Shown piece by piece: positions 53,501 through 63,793 of a stretch of DNA of 64,000 bases. The notes beneath the pieces are model-generated. The model did no database searches and was not told the DNA's origin. It was given only the letters and a program-made list of their open reading frames with translations. Each line of letters starts with the position of its first letter. Position 1 is the first letter of the stretch. The stretch lies in contig JAAVTG010000620.1 of NCBI GenBank assembly GCA_011947345.1, positions 62,001-126,000 of the forward strand, given 5' to 3'. The stretch comes from Phytophthora quininea (Eukaryota; Oomycota; Peronosporomycetes; Peronosporales; Peronosporaceae). The translations under genes and the position numbers were made by a program.

Positions 53501-54920
53501 GCTCTAACTTCCAGTGCTAATTGTCTAGCACGTTCAATTCGACGTCGTTCCACTTCTTCACGAGCTTTGTGAGCTCTCCAGTGCGCTTGGATTCGAATGG
53601 CTCCATCTCTTCGGAGTATACGATGAGCGACTCGACGGCGTACTGCTACTCGTCTTAGAAAGAGCTGCAAGTTTCGAGCAGCTCGGTTTTGCTTAGCAAA
53701 GTTCCCACCAATTCGCAAAGTGCTCCACAACATACCAACTCCGTATCGTTCGAAGCGTAGCAGTGCTTCAATCGCTTGATTACGACGATAATCAAGCGCT
53801 TGAGCAGCTTGACGAAGTGCTTCGAGGTGAAGTCGCGACCGTCGAGCTCGAAAAGCTGCTTGATGACCTTCGCCGCACTGTTGTGCTCGTGGTCTACTAT
53901 CATTTGTATCGAGTTTTTCCAGCGTTGGAACCCGCCAGCTAACGTTCCGACGTAGGCATCGCTGGAGACACGTTCCAGTAGAGCGACTGCTCTCCGCTTA
54001 GCAACTCGAATACCTTCTTGCTTCCGCTCTTGATGTCGAACATTCTCCAGAAACTCTTTCCAATGCAAGAAACCGGCGTACATGAGTCGATGCTGCAGCT
54101 TAGCAAAGATGGCTGTGACGATACGTAGTCCATCCTGCTGCGCATCCGATCGACGCAGCAAGTTCCGCTCGAATAGAAACCTTAGCGGCAGTCGAGACTT
54201 CTCCATTTCGATCCTCGCCATCACATTTTGTTCGATCCGTTCTTCTTCCTCTGCGAGGTGAGCGAGTTGCTTGGAATATTTTTTCATCAAAGTTCTGCTA
54301 GTTGTTTGCTTCCAATTGTCTTTACTTGAGTGACGTGTTTGCTTTGGAGAGATCACTGGAAAGCGTAAAGTGAGGACGTTTGAATGGGGTTTGCGCTTTC
54401 TCAGCTGTTTCTTCTTTTGAGCCCGCAACTTGATCATACTGTCGTGATCTTGTTGGAGTAATTCCAATACGGATGCTGTAGATTCGACTCGATTCGTCGA
54501 ATCAATCGTTGGAATTGTTGGGATTGCTAATGAAGACAAAAGAATGTTTTGATCCGGACTTGGGAGTCGAAGTTGTGGGACTAGCACTTCATCTTCATCG
54601 AATCCGTTGGTCTCTGGGGAGTTAAGAATATTCGAGTCCAATGACTGCAAGAAGAGCTTCTCTTGAGTTCGAACCGCGGCTTTCGTTTTTGTCGTCAATT
54701 TCTTGGCTTCACGAGCGTGTTTGACTCTTCGCTTCTTCTTCTGCTGTTTACTTTCGACTTCATCGTTATTGTCTTCACCCTCAGCTGATCGACTGGAAGG
54801 CTCTGACACCCAGTGGAAAGGAGAGCGGAACTCCTCGATCGCTTCTTGGTCAACTCGAAGCCATGGATACTTTTTCGCGAGCTGCGTCACATCCCAAGCC
54901 GCTTGTGGGAGAAGTGCCAT
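50596..54920 (-). CDS. Large IQ-motif protein with WW domain and B-box-type zinc fingers
   Basis: About 1441 residues, intronless, with one frame change near 53880 (a one-base gap in minus-strand GCGAAGG). N-terminus: disordered, basic. Centre: at least ten IQ-like calmodulin-binding motifs (for example IQCTLRGMFARKVY-type, AATVIQRRIRGVLDRIRYR, AALIQKFIRQYEAQ, AAVFLQRRFRGYATRMGYW, AIVIQSFARRWLAIRRVR). Then a coiled coil (QRAQEAANQLREARREADLA), a WW domain (WEQYTDDFGNVYYYNERTG..SSWEPPP), and four B-box-like Cys/His modules (CVKCQQVQSTKRCVDCEDSL; CYECRKTEDDKPGCFYCEAC; CCDCGNALAVRQCDGCGGEK; CVECDMRASSKLCNLCGDGF). Such layouts suggest a cytoskeletal or axonemal scaffold bound by calmodulin. Divergent from the IQ gene at 54998. 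Confidence 0.8.
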
Positions 54921-54997
54921 GAGGCCACGACTGACAAAGGCGACTCAATTGGTTTGCTAAAACGGTCGATGTCAACAGTTTGCAGTTTGGTTGAGCC

Positions 54998-56540
54998 ATG
55001 CCGACTGCATTGTCTTCGAGTCCGCAGAAAAATGTCCCTCAGCACCCTCAGCACAAACTCAAGAAAGCGAAACACAGACCTCAACAGAGTGTTGGCTCAA
55101 GCAACAACGATGAGCAAGAAGATTCGCAGCACCCAGACCGAATCGATTGTCAGTCGGATAGGAAAAAAAAGTCGCCGCAGTATTGCTGCAGAAGTCTGCT
55201 CAGGTTTGGCTACTTCGTCGACATGAACGTCAGCGACTTGGTAAAGTCCACCAACTTCGTAAACAACTTCAACTCGCAGCTGCACAAGTGATTCGAGAAC
55301 GTTCTGTGAGCTTCATCAAACGTCGAGCCATTTTCACTTATCTTAGAGAAGCTGGGGAGTTTGAGTCACGTTTGCAGGATTTACTACATCGCTGCATCAC
55401 TCGCAAGAGGCAAATAGAAGAACGCCAGCAACTTCGGCGAGAAGAAAACTTACGGATGGAAAAATTAACATGCAACTGGATCGAGCGCCGAATTCGAGAA
55501 CGAAGACAAAAGAAACAGCTACAGCTTGCCAGAGCTCACGAGAATGTATTGTGTTGGATTCGACGGTGGAAAATGAAGAGGTTATGTCAGCAGAGAGCTC
55601 TAACTCGAGAACTTCAACAACAGCTTGAAATCTCTCGGCTACTGAGCGCAGAACGAATTTACGGCTTTTGTTACGGAGCAATTGTTCGCCAAAAGTTAAA
55701 GCTTGAAGCTCAACATCGAAAACGCTTACGAGATGGTTTGGAAGTACTCGACAGACTCGCGTGCTTGGTTTCGCTACGCAGAGGATGTTTCCAGTGGAGA
55801 ATATCAATTGGCAGTTTGAAAATCTAAGAGAAAGCTGCTACGAAGCTGCAGAAATATATTCGATCTCGTCGAATTGCTAGGCACAAAAGTGTGTTGCAAG
55901 TTGCGTAGTGATCCAGCAAGTTTATCGACACTACGCGCTCAAACAGAGATGTGTTCGAGGCCAACAAAGACGCCTCCTAGAGAAACTATGCATGGCAGCA
56001 ACAATCATTCAGCGGCGAATTCGAGGTCTCCTAGCAGACGGAAGTTTGATGAAGTGCTTCGCAAACTAAGCGAACGATTCAAGTGTATGAATTGCGGTGC
56101 CATCGAACCCAGTGAACTATATGCAAGTACTGTGGGCGTCGCCGCACCACCTTCAAATCTATCTCCGGTTTGTTGATGCTTCGTGAGAGGTGGCAGCTAG
56201 AAGGGTTCTGCTCTCAACGAAGTCGCCAAACTAAAGGAAACGTTAGCAAGGCCAGGGCCGGTAACCAATGGGCACCTAGCAGTACTGCCTGCCGTTCGAT
56301 CAGAAAAAATTCGTGGCAATGGAATCAACGTTACACGATCAAAGTCGCTGTCTGAGGAGAAGCTTTGGCTTGCTCGTCGGAATTCAATCTCTACGCTCAG
56401 TGAGCGAACTGCAATGCGAGCAACAGTTCTCATTGCTATCCAAGCTCAGACGTCTGCTGCATCCCAATCTCAAGTGCTTAAGATGCACCTAGCTCGTCTG
56501 CAGAAGTCTAGCGCAGCACTCAACAGAGGAAGAATATAAA
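54998..56540 (+). CDS. IQ-motif protein with zinc-ribbon-like C-terminal region
   Basis: About 515 residues over several frames. Starts MPTALSSSPQKNVPQHPQHK, then VLLQKSAQVWLLRRHERQRL, a helix-rich basic body (RLQDLLHRCITRKRQIEERQ; ENVLCWIRRWKMKRL), IQ-like KAATKLQKYIRSRRIARHK, VVIQQVYRHYALKQRC and AATIIQRRIRGLLA, a Cys4 cluster (FKCMNCGAIEPSE..YCKYCGRRR) and a Ser-rich tail ending at the stop at 56538-56540. Frame changes at the A8 run 55163-55170 (nine needed), near 55827, 55905, 56040, 56125 and 56205. It shares a 77-bp divergent promoter region with the larger IQ gene, so co-regulation is plausible. With six breaks it may be partly decayed. Confidence 0.6.
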
Positions 56541-56573
56541 AATTCATTCATTGCCTTAGCTAGTTGTGTCCAT

Positions 56574-59114
56574 CTAGTGCCATTGGTTCTTGGACGATAT
56601 TTCATCGCCTTGTAAGGACCGGCGAGGTGTCTTGCAAATAAACCATTCGTGAGTTACAGCCTCTTCCGCTGTCAGTCGATGCGCCGGGTCTTTCGTCAGC
56701 AGCCCTCGCAAAAGTGCCTTACCTGCAGGCGATACACTCCGCCAAGCAGACTCTGTCTCGAGGTTGATTTCGGCGTGCAGTGTCTTCTGGATGACCTCGC
56801 TCTTGGCTTTGCCGTAGAACGGGAGCTCACCGCGAAGTAGCAAGTACATGATGACTCCCAAAGACCAAATGTCTGCTTCTCGACCGTACCCCACCAAGGC
56901 CAGCACTTCTGGTGCCACATAGTTTAGTGTTCCACATGGCATCTTCATCAGCTCTTCGGGATGCACGAGCTTCGACAGCCCAAAGTCGGCGATCTTCAAG
57001 TCCGTCAGGCCTTCACCGCACAAGATGTTTTCGGGCTTGAGGTCACGGTGTACGATTCCTAGTCGGTGCAGATAACTCACACTTTCCAGCAGTGGTAGCA
57101 TGACGAGACGAGCTTCCGCTTCACTGTATCTGGCACGACCCACGATGCGGTTGAACAACTCGCCACCCGACACCAACTCGGTGACGATGAAAATGTACTG
57201 ACGGTCCTCGTAGACGTCATGAAGGCGAATGATGTTCGGATGCCGCACCAGCTTCAGAATCGCGATCTCTGTGCGCAGTAATTCCTTTTCAGTCGGCTGC
57301 AATTTGCTCTTATCAATGATCTTCACTGCTGACTTGACGCCGTTGAGCTTGTGAGTGGCCTCACACACTTTAGAGAAGCGACCGCGACCGAGTTGAGCCC
57401 CGACGTCGTAAACTTCCTCGATCGACGTCTTATCCGTGGCTAGACGGAGTGCCGCACCCCACCGCTTCTGAGCATCTACAGACCGAGCGAAAACCGTCCG
57501 CTTCTCACGGGAACTGCCGGGTTCTGGGACAATGTCAATGCCATAGTAGTGCATGCTCTTCTCGACGATTTCTTGCTGAACGGGGTGGACTTCGATGTAG
57601 CAATCGCACAAGAAAGTCACTCCTCGAGGAGCTGTGTCGTCCGGTGTGCTACAAACGAAGAAAAATTGGTTCTCTCATTATTTCAGGTGGTTTGAAAAGT
57701 CCACGTACGCGTAGTAGTAGAGGAAGTTGCCTTGTAGCACGTAGTAGCGCTTGATCATTTGTCGAAGTCGAGAACCACGCTTCCACAGATCTCCAGATAC
57801 ACAGGAGCTTTCGTCGACTGCAATCGCACCAGGGATATCGTCCAGTTCTTGGGACGGTGTCGGACTTCCTCTGGAATGCTGAAAAGATCCGTTCGTGGGC
57901 AACGTTCCGCCGGACAGCACACGATCGACCTCAAAGAGAGCTTCCTGGATTTTAGCGATCACGCTGTCGATTGAGCAAGAAGCTTTGGCGTCCACCAGCA
58001 AGCTGCGAGTTTTCTCGAGATCTTTGCTGTGCGAATCCGTCGACGGAATCGAATGCGCTTTCGCTGCCGGTCGACTGGAAAACAATAAACGTCACAGTCA
58101 GCGACTGGGCCATTTGAAACCTACAGAGAAAGAGCCTTACTTGACGTGCAAAGTTGAGAAGGAGTTTTGCGCTTTTTTCCATCTCGGGCGTGGTGTTTGA
58201 AGCATTGTGAGGACTCGCGCTGAAAGAATGAACGACTACAGTTAGTACAGCCAAAATTTGGATTTGCATCATACGTACGGGTCGAGTGGAGCTACGACAG
58301 CCATGTTGTTCCCTCCAGAGTTTGCGGTGGGACTGCCGATCGACTGTTCTTCCACGGGCAAGACGCTCATCAAGAACTAAACACGCACAACAGACAGCGT
58401 TTCCTTCGTCAACAACGACCAAAGCAGTTCTCAAACAAATGACGTACATTGGCGATGCCAGGCGTGTCTTGGCACCAGTGGCAGAATTCCTCAAAGCTGA
58501 GGCGTTTACTGGTGGGATCTGACGGTGGGAAGGCCAAGTTGACCAAAGCCTCGACCTCTTCCATCTACAGCAATCGTCAGGTTAACGTTGATAGCGATAA
58601 AAAAACATTCCTACGTACAATTTTGCTTGGAGCCGCTTCGTCCGACTCGGAAAATTCGTCAGTCTTCGGTTTAACCAGCTCCAGGGCAGACTCTGGGAAT
58701 TGGTGCAGCATCGTCAGCAGCTCGTGTCTAGAGATCGATCCAGCCCTACAAGCACAATTCGTCAGGCTTATTAGCTTTAACGAGAAGACAAGACGCACTT
58801 GCTAAAGTCGTAGAGGTCGAAAATGAACTTGAGTTTCTCCTGTTGAGAGCCACGGAACAAAATGGCAAGGCCGTACACAAACTCGTTGTATCCGATGGAG
58901 CCGGATCCGTCCTTGTCGATCACCTCGAACAGCCTCTCGCCGAGCAGTCCTCGCATAGGGAAGCACTTTAGAAACGTCTCCTTGTCCACGCTGCCGTCTT
59001 TGCTGCTCGCCAGGCCTTTGAACGTCTCACGCAGCAGCTGCATCTCCTCCTCTCCAAATCGCTTCCTGGCTTCGCGTTCTTCATTGGTAAAGCGACGGCC
59101 AGCCGAGTTCCCAT
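56574..59114 (-). CDS. EF-hand / PH-domain / CAMK-type protein kinase
   Basis: Seven exons: 59114-58799, 58745-58619, 58564-58448, 58376-58279, 58219-58141, 58074-57709, 57648-56574; about 725 residues. The N-terminus reads MGNSAG, a myristoylation-type start, if the G run at 59110-59112 is given one more base. EF-hands: VIDKDGSGSIGYNEF and FDLYDFSKAGSISRHEL. A PH domain begins at GDLWKRGSRLRQMIKRYYVL. The kinase has LGRGRFSKVCEA (Gly loop), AVKIID (Lys), HRDLKPENIL, KIADFGLSK, CGTLNYVAPEVL and DIWSLGVIMYLLLRGELPF: all catalytic residues present. Calcium and lipid sensing upstream of a CaMK-like kinase is inferred. A one-base frame discrepancy remains at the exon 5/6 boundary. Its stop is 33 bp from the IQ gene's stop. 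Confidence 0.85.
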
Positions 59115-59263
59115 GTTGGACGAAGTAGATGAGGAATGAACTACAGTAGAAGGTCTACAATTATAGCGGTCAGTTTTGCTGTGACAGGGGCTGACAAAAC
59201 GCTGCGGGGGACAAGACAAGTTCATTTCAGTCATAACGACACGACCAAACCCATTGGAATCAA

Positions 59264-59629
59264 CTAGCAGCAGGAGGGTTTTGGCTTGGATTTCTTTCGA
59301 CGTGTCTTCATGCTGTGAACTGAGCCAGTGTCGGAAATTGCGCCGTCATCGCTGTCGTCGATGTTGCTCTTGGTCCCAGCTTGACTTGACAGATCGGACA
59401 GGGTCGCAAAGTAGAGGCCCTGAGAGCCGCTTTTGCGGCGCTTTCGAGCTGGAGGTGCGTCGGTGGGCGAAATCGCTGCCTCCAGTGCATCTCGCAGCAG
59501 ACTCACGTCTCCGTGGTGCCACACGAGCTGCTGGGTCTTGATCCGCTGGATAATCACGTCGACATCCAGGTTTTGCTTCTCTGCGAGCTGCTTCTCCAAC
59601 CGGTCGACTTCATCTCGCAGATCCGTCAC
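59264..59629 (-). CDS. Coiled-coil protein of the CRN-adjacent family, short member 3
   Basis: 121 residues, single open frame. Coiled coil (MTDLRDEVDRLEKQLAEKQN), then DVIIQRIKTQQLVWHHGDVS and LLRDALEA, equivalent to LRRVQ.KLW.KGD..LL in the proteins at 12009-12994 and 32150-33196. A basic PPARKRRKSGS and a KTRRKKSKPKP tail look like nuclear signals. The helical C-terminal half of the larger members is missing. It starts close to the first recognisable part of the CRN pseudogene on the opposite strand (about 59640). Confidence 0.65.
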   Translation of the reverse strand: MTDLRDEVDRLEKQLAEKQNLDVDVIIQRIKTQQLVWHHGDVSLLRDALEAAISPTDAPPARKRRKSGSQGLYFATLSDLSSQAGTKSNIDDSDDGAISDTGSVHSMKTRRKKSKPKPSCC

Positions 59630-59639
59630 TTCACGAGTG

Positions 59640-60925
59640 ACCCCGTCGCGATTTCTTGCAGGAGAAATGTTGGTGAAGGCTGCGGCTCACGCATCCGGTC
59701 GATTGTCACTTTCGATGACCCGAGTTTGCTCGACTTGTACCTCGCCAAGGTGGACGACGGCCAGTGGTTACCTAAACAATCTCCCCAGCAATCGGCTTTG
59801 CAAGGTGAGAGTGTGTGGGATTCTGAATTGCTGTCTACAGTCCCCGGTCTCTCCGTTTCACTGCTGAATGCCGAGCAAAAACTGGCTGAACGATTTGATT
59901 CCCTTGGGGAGATGAAGATTCACGTCTTGGTGCTTCCCACGTGGGGAATTGGCGAAAGCGACTAGCGATGACTGAACCACAAGATATATGAAGCTGTAAG
60001 GCTCAAGAGAGCGCGAGGTGAATTACTTTGGTTAGAAGAACTGTGGGATCTCTCGGCGTTGAAACACGACACGGTTCCCTCCCTGTACGAGCTAGTAGAA
60101 ATTCTGGGGCGACCGCTGTCAATCCAGCTCCGATCTACAGATCGAATTGACGAGATGTCTGCCAACAAATGTTCAGCAAGGGAGCTCCCAAGAGGCCAAC
60201 ACGGAATACACGTTTTTCGCGGGAATACCCCGCTCCGCTACTGACTGGGAAGGTGAGTGGAATGCTGTACTGAATGGCGATCTCCCTTACGTGATCGGCT
60301 ACGCGACTTGGAGAAACAGGATGGAGATTGTGGCGATTGATCGCAACCAGAAGATCCACTCGCTCGAGACTATTAACAATATTTTATCGCGAAAGGTGGA
60401 CGCAGTGAAGGTGTTTTACAACTTGATCTTCCTTCTGGACAAAATGTCGGATTTAGCGCATCAGGTTGGCGTGTGTGGCCTACTGCCGTACACGCCACAG
60501 GAGGATTCCAAGTGTACGATCGAACTGTTGGAAAACTCCGTTCTGCGTACGATTTCGCCAGATCAACGAGAGACTTCCGAGAACTTCAATCGCCTCATTG
60601 ATATCTACAAAACGCTGAAGAAAATCGATACCACGAACTCGACAAAGACGCATCTCCAATGTGTGAACATGTTTCGTCTTTACAAGAAGAAATATGCAAA
60701 TGATGAAGAGGATGGGAACCAGACGATTGAGGTAAAGTTGTCTGACTTGTGATGGGGATACGCTACGCTTCCAGCACGACTTGAGGCAACTTGGAGAGCT
60801 CATCAAGGAGTTAACAACTAGTCACTGTTGGGTACTAAGTTGAAGTAGGTCAAACAACAGCTCCTGTCGGCTGTCTCGAGTCAAAGTTTTACCGCTGCGG
60901 CAATACTTGAAAGACTGCAGTAGGA
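59640..60925 (+). pseudogene. CRN-type effector with kinase module, broken
   Basis: CRN N-terminal ubiquitin-like part at 59660-59965 (VGEGCGSRIRSIVTFDD, LLDLYLAKVDDGQWLP), a stop at 59963, then linker (LLWLEELWDLSALKHDTVPS; LVEILGRPLSIQL, 60030-60140), kinase N-lobe region in a new frame (WNAVLNGDLPYVIGYATW, MEIVAIDRNQKIHSLETINN, FYNLIFLLDKM, 60255-60440), THLQCVNMF near 60650, a stop at 60750, and only the last part of the C-lobe (LRQLGELIKEL, 60780-60815, then a tail to 60925). The HRD/DFG segment is deleted. It precedes the coiled-coil pseudogene in the same order as in the inverted copy at 4.4-4.85 kb. Confidence 0.75.
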
Positions 60926-61130
60926 AGGGTGTGGTCTTGCTTTTTTTTTTTCATCATGCATGCCAAGATTTTACTTCAATTTTGCCCAAGTTGAAGTTAC
61001 AACCTACCAACTAGAATATGCCAGACAAATAAATCCGCATGGACACAACAGCGGGGTGGCGACGACGTGGCTCAGCTGGCGGTGCTTTGCGTCGTCCAGG
61101 AGCCGCTTCGTCGCTGTCCAAGGAGACCAT

Positions 61131-63097
61131 GTTGAAGAAGACACCTACAGCTATATCCCAGCAACGGGGTGGCTCCACCCGATCCTCCAGACCCCGAATC
61201 AGGCCAACGCAAACCCTTCCAAAAGCATACATAATGGCAAAGAGACCGCTCCGTCGCGCTGGAAGGAAATGCGGCAGTCTGTGCGCATCAAAGCCACTCT
61301 AGAGACCCCACAGAACCAACAGGGCACTGCTAGAATCGCAGATCTGTGCCCTGAAGACCGAGAAAAGGTCTCCAAGTTGGTGCAGCGGATCGTCGAGGTT
61401 GCAACGACGTTGTTGTCATTTTTACTGCCATTATTGAGTGTTTTTGTGCTGGTTAGATGCTAATGAAGTTGTGTTGTACTTGTGGTGCAGGTGGGGACTC
61501 TGCAGGAGGAAGGGGATAAGGAGTTCCAGCGTCAAAGAGAAGCCCTGGAAGCAGAAGTGCTGGAGCTTAGAGACCAAGTGAAAAGGGATGGAAGAGATAG
61601 AGCAGTTAAGTGAAGCTCTCCATTCGGCGACGATGAAGGCCCAAATGTTTGAGGAGAGGGTGGAAGTGCTAGAGGAGAGTACAGACGCAGAGACGAGGTC
61701 GAGACTGGAGGCTGAGCAGACGCTGGATCTGCTGAAGCTGGAGGTGGATAAACTGCGTGCACTGGTGAGAAAACAGCAGCACGAGGTGGGGGTGAAGAGC
61801 AAAGAGCAACAAGATGAGTTTGAAAATGAACTACGCTGTGTGAATTTACAGCTGAAGGAGACGCAGGAGCTGCTGATTCAAGAGCGTCATGAGCGAGTCT
61901 TAGAGAAACAGAAAGAGCTGAACGAACGACTTGAACGGTCTTCGAAGGAGGGAACTACAGTGGATTTGGTAGCATCAAAGCAGAATGCTGTTGCCACCCC
62001 ACCGCCTTCAGTACCAAGACTGGATGCGTCGTCGTTCCTGAACACATCAGTAGAGCTGCCGGAGAAGATTAAGGAGATCATTGAGGACTGGAAGGCACGA
62101 ATGGAAGAGGCTCTAGCAGGAACAACTGGAACTACAGAAATCGCCAAACCAACAGGGCAACAGACAACGCACGTAGATAGCCCTACTTCTGCTGTCTCGA
62201 TTGCGTGTCAAACTGATGCGACGGCAGCGTTCCCTTCGATGGAGCGGGGAGAACGAGGTAATAGCCATAGTAAACACCATGGCAAGAAGGCGGCGACTCC
62301 GCTAATCATCGACACCAACCTCAGAAGGCTTCGAACTTTGACAAATACATTTCTGCGGGAGACTCAAACTCAAGTCGGTCGTCCGACAGTCATCGCGATA
62401 CAGAACGTGAAGGAGAGGATGAGATTCAAAACCTCGATTTACCAAAGCTACAAGGTGAAGATAGTAGCGAACATGCGTCGCTGGCAACGTCGCAGTCGTT
62501 AAGGAGCTCTACAAGCAGGCACTCCTCGTCCAGCCAAAAGAAAGACAGCAGCGTGTTGTTCCCAACCCGATAATGAAGTATCAGCGCAGAAAGCACTCTC
62601 GAAAGCTTCCACCAGCACAAGGTGGCGAAAGTGAAGCTGACATATCCAACTTCCCAGACATTTCCCTTTTGAACGTGATGAATGGAAACCAGCAGTCACG
62701 GCAGCGTGGTCTCCGCCACGGAAACGCCATCATTGGTGGTGTATACGAAGCATCGCTGTTCGATGTCGTCGATGCCATTGAAAATGCGCAACAAGAGCCG
62801 CCAAGTGACCGTTTTCACTTTCAAGAGCAATGTCCAGAGCCAGTAGAAACTAAAAGTCCCTCTACACGGATTGAAAACCTGCGCAGACACATCGAAGCTC
62901 GCGAACGTACACTACACCAGCGGTATGATGATCAGGCCCACCTTATTGGCAATGATGCAGCCCCATCGTCTGCGATGGACGGTCTTGCTGTTTTTGACGA
63001 GGTGAAGGACTTGTACGCTGAAGATCTGTTCACGTCCCGTCGTTGGGGGCATTCTCTGCAGCTCCTGAACAATTTCACGCGTCTTGGCCTCCCATAG
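61131..63097 (+). pseudogene. Coiled-coil protein, copy 3, frame-broken
   Basis: Paralogue of 2469-4441. Exon 1 begins at the ATG at 61131 but the C run at 61192-61195 has four bases where copy 1 has five, breaking the frame. The intron (with GTGCAG acceptor at about 61490) is conserved. In exon 2 two bases are lost near 61590 (GGGATGGAAG versus GGGATGTGGAAG in copy 1) and the frame shifts again near 62300, giving a premature stop at about 62500; the original frame resumes at 62573 and ends at the same stop as copy 1. Intact copy 1 makes this the decayed duplicate, unless some breaks are sequence errors. Confidence 0.75.
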
Positions 63098-63729
63098 ATC
63101 GCAGAGCACGAGAATTATCCGTTCAAGAGTCTATTGAGAGAGACATGGAGGAGTTATTGCGCTCGGACAATTTTGCACGTGGAGAGCGCTGATCCTCACT
63201 CAGATAATGAGGTGACGACGTTGGAATCCTCGCTCTGGAGGTGGACTTGGGACCGGATAAGTCAACGGTTTGACAAGGGAAACCACTTCAACTTGGTGCA
63301 TACTAAAGCAAAGCTTAATTGGCTAAAGAAGGAACACTTACTTACTGGACGCTCGTTGCCTTTTGGTTGGAACGACGGACAGCTCGGCGCCCGAGTTGCC
63401 AACGATTGATTCCACAGGGGCATCCGTTTTGCTGTTCGATCAGCGATGACTGGGAGGGAGCCAGCGTCGTGATGCCTGGAGTCCATTTGGTGATTTCACG
63501 TGGCGCTGTCAAGGCCTCGCAGATGTCGAGGTGGTGACAGCCGACTGTTCCTCAGCCACTGCGGCGCCAACCAGACGCCCGACTGTGGCACGCTGACCAC
63601 GAAATGGCAGCGCTGGTCGAGTCTTATGAGGCCACAGACACAAGCACGATCGCTACATGTGTCCGCTTCAAGTCGACTTGGCTGAGTCGCCTCACCGTCG
63701 ATGGGGACGCGATGTCCTGCAGGTATCTT

Positions 63730-63743
63730 CTCATTTCCAAATC
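63730..63743 (+). promoter_or_regulatory. Inr/FPR-like core promoter of Gly-rich gene copy 3
   Basis: CTCATTTCCAAATC, identical in all three copies, about 50 bp before the ATG at 63794. Confidence 0.5.
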
Positions 63744-63793
63744 GCCTTCCTCCTGGACATCTACCCAACAAACTCCTTCGACTACCGTACGCC

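Noticed and set aside
5874..59114. Programmed ribosomal frameshifting as the cause of the many frame changes
   Set aside because: Sites are plain homopolymers in unrelated housekeeping genes, without slippery heptamers or common downstream structures; missing bases in the sequence explain them better.
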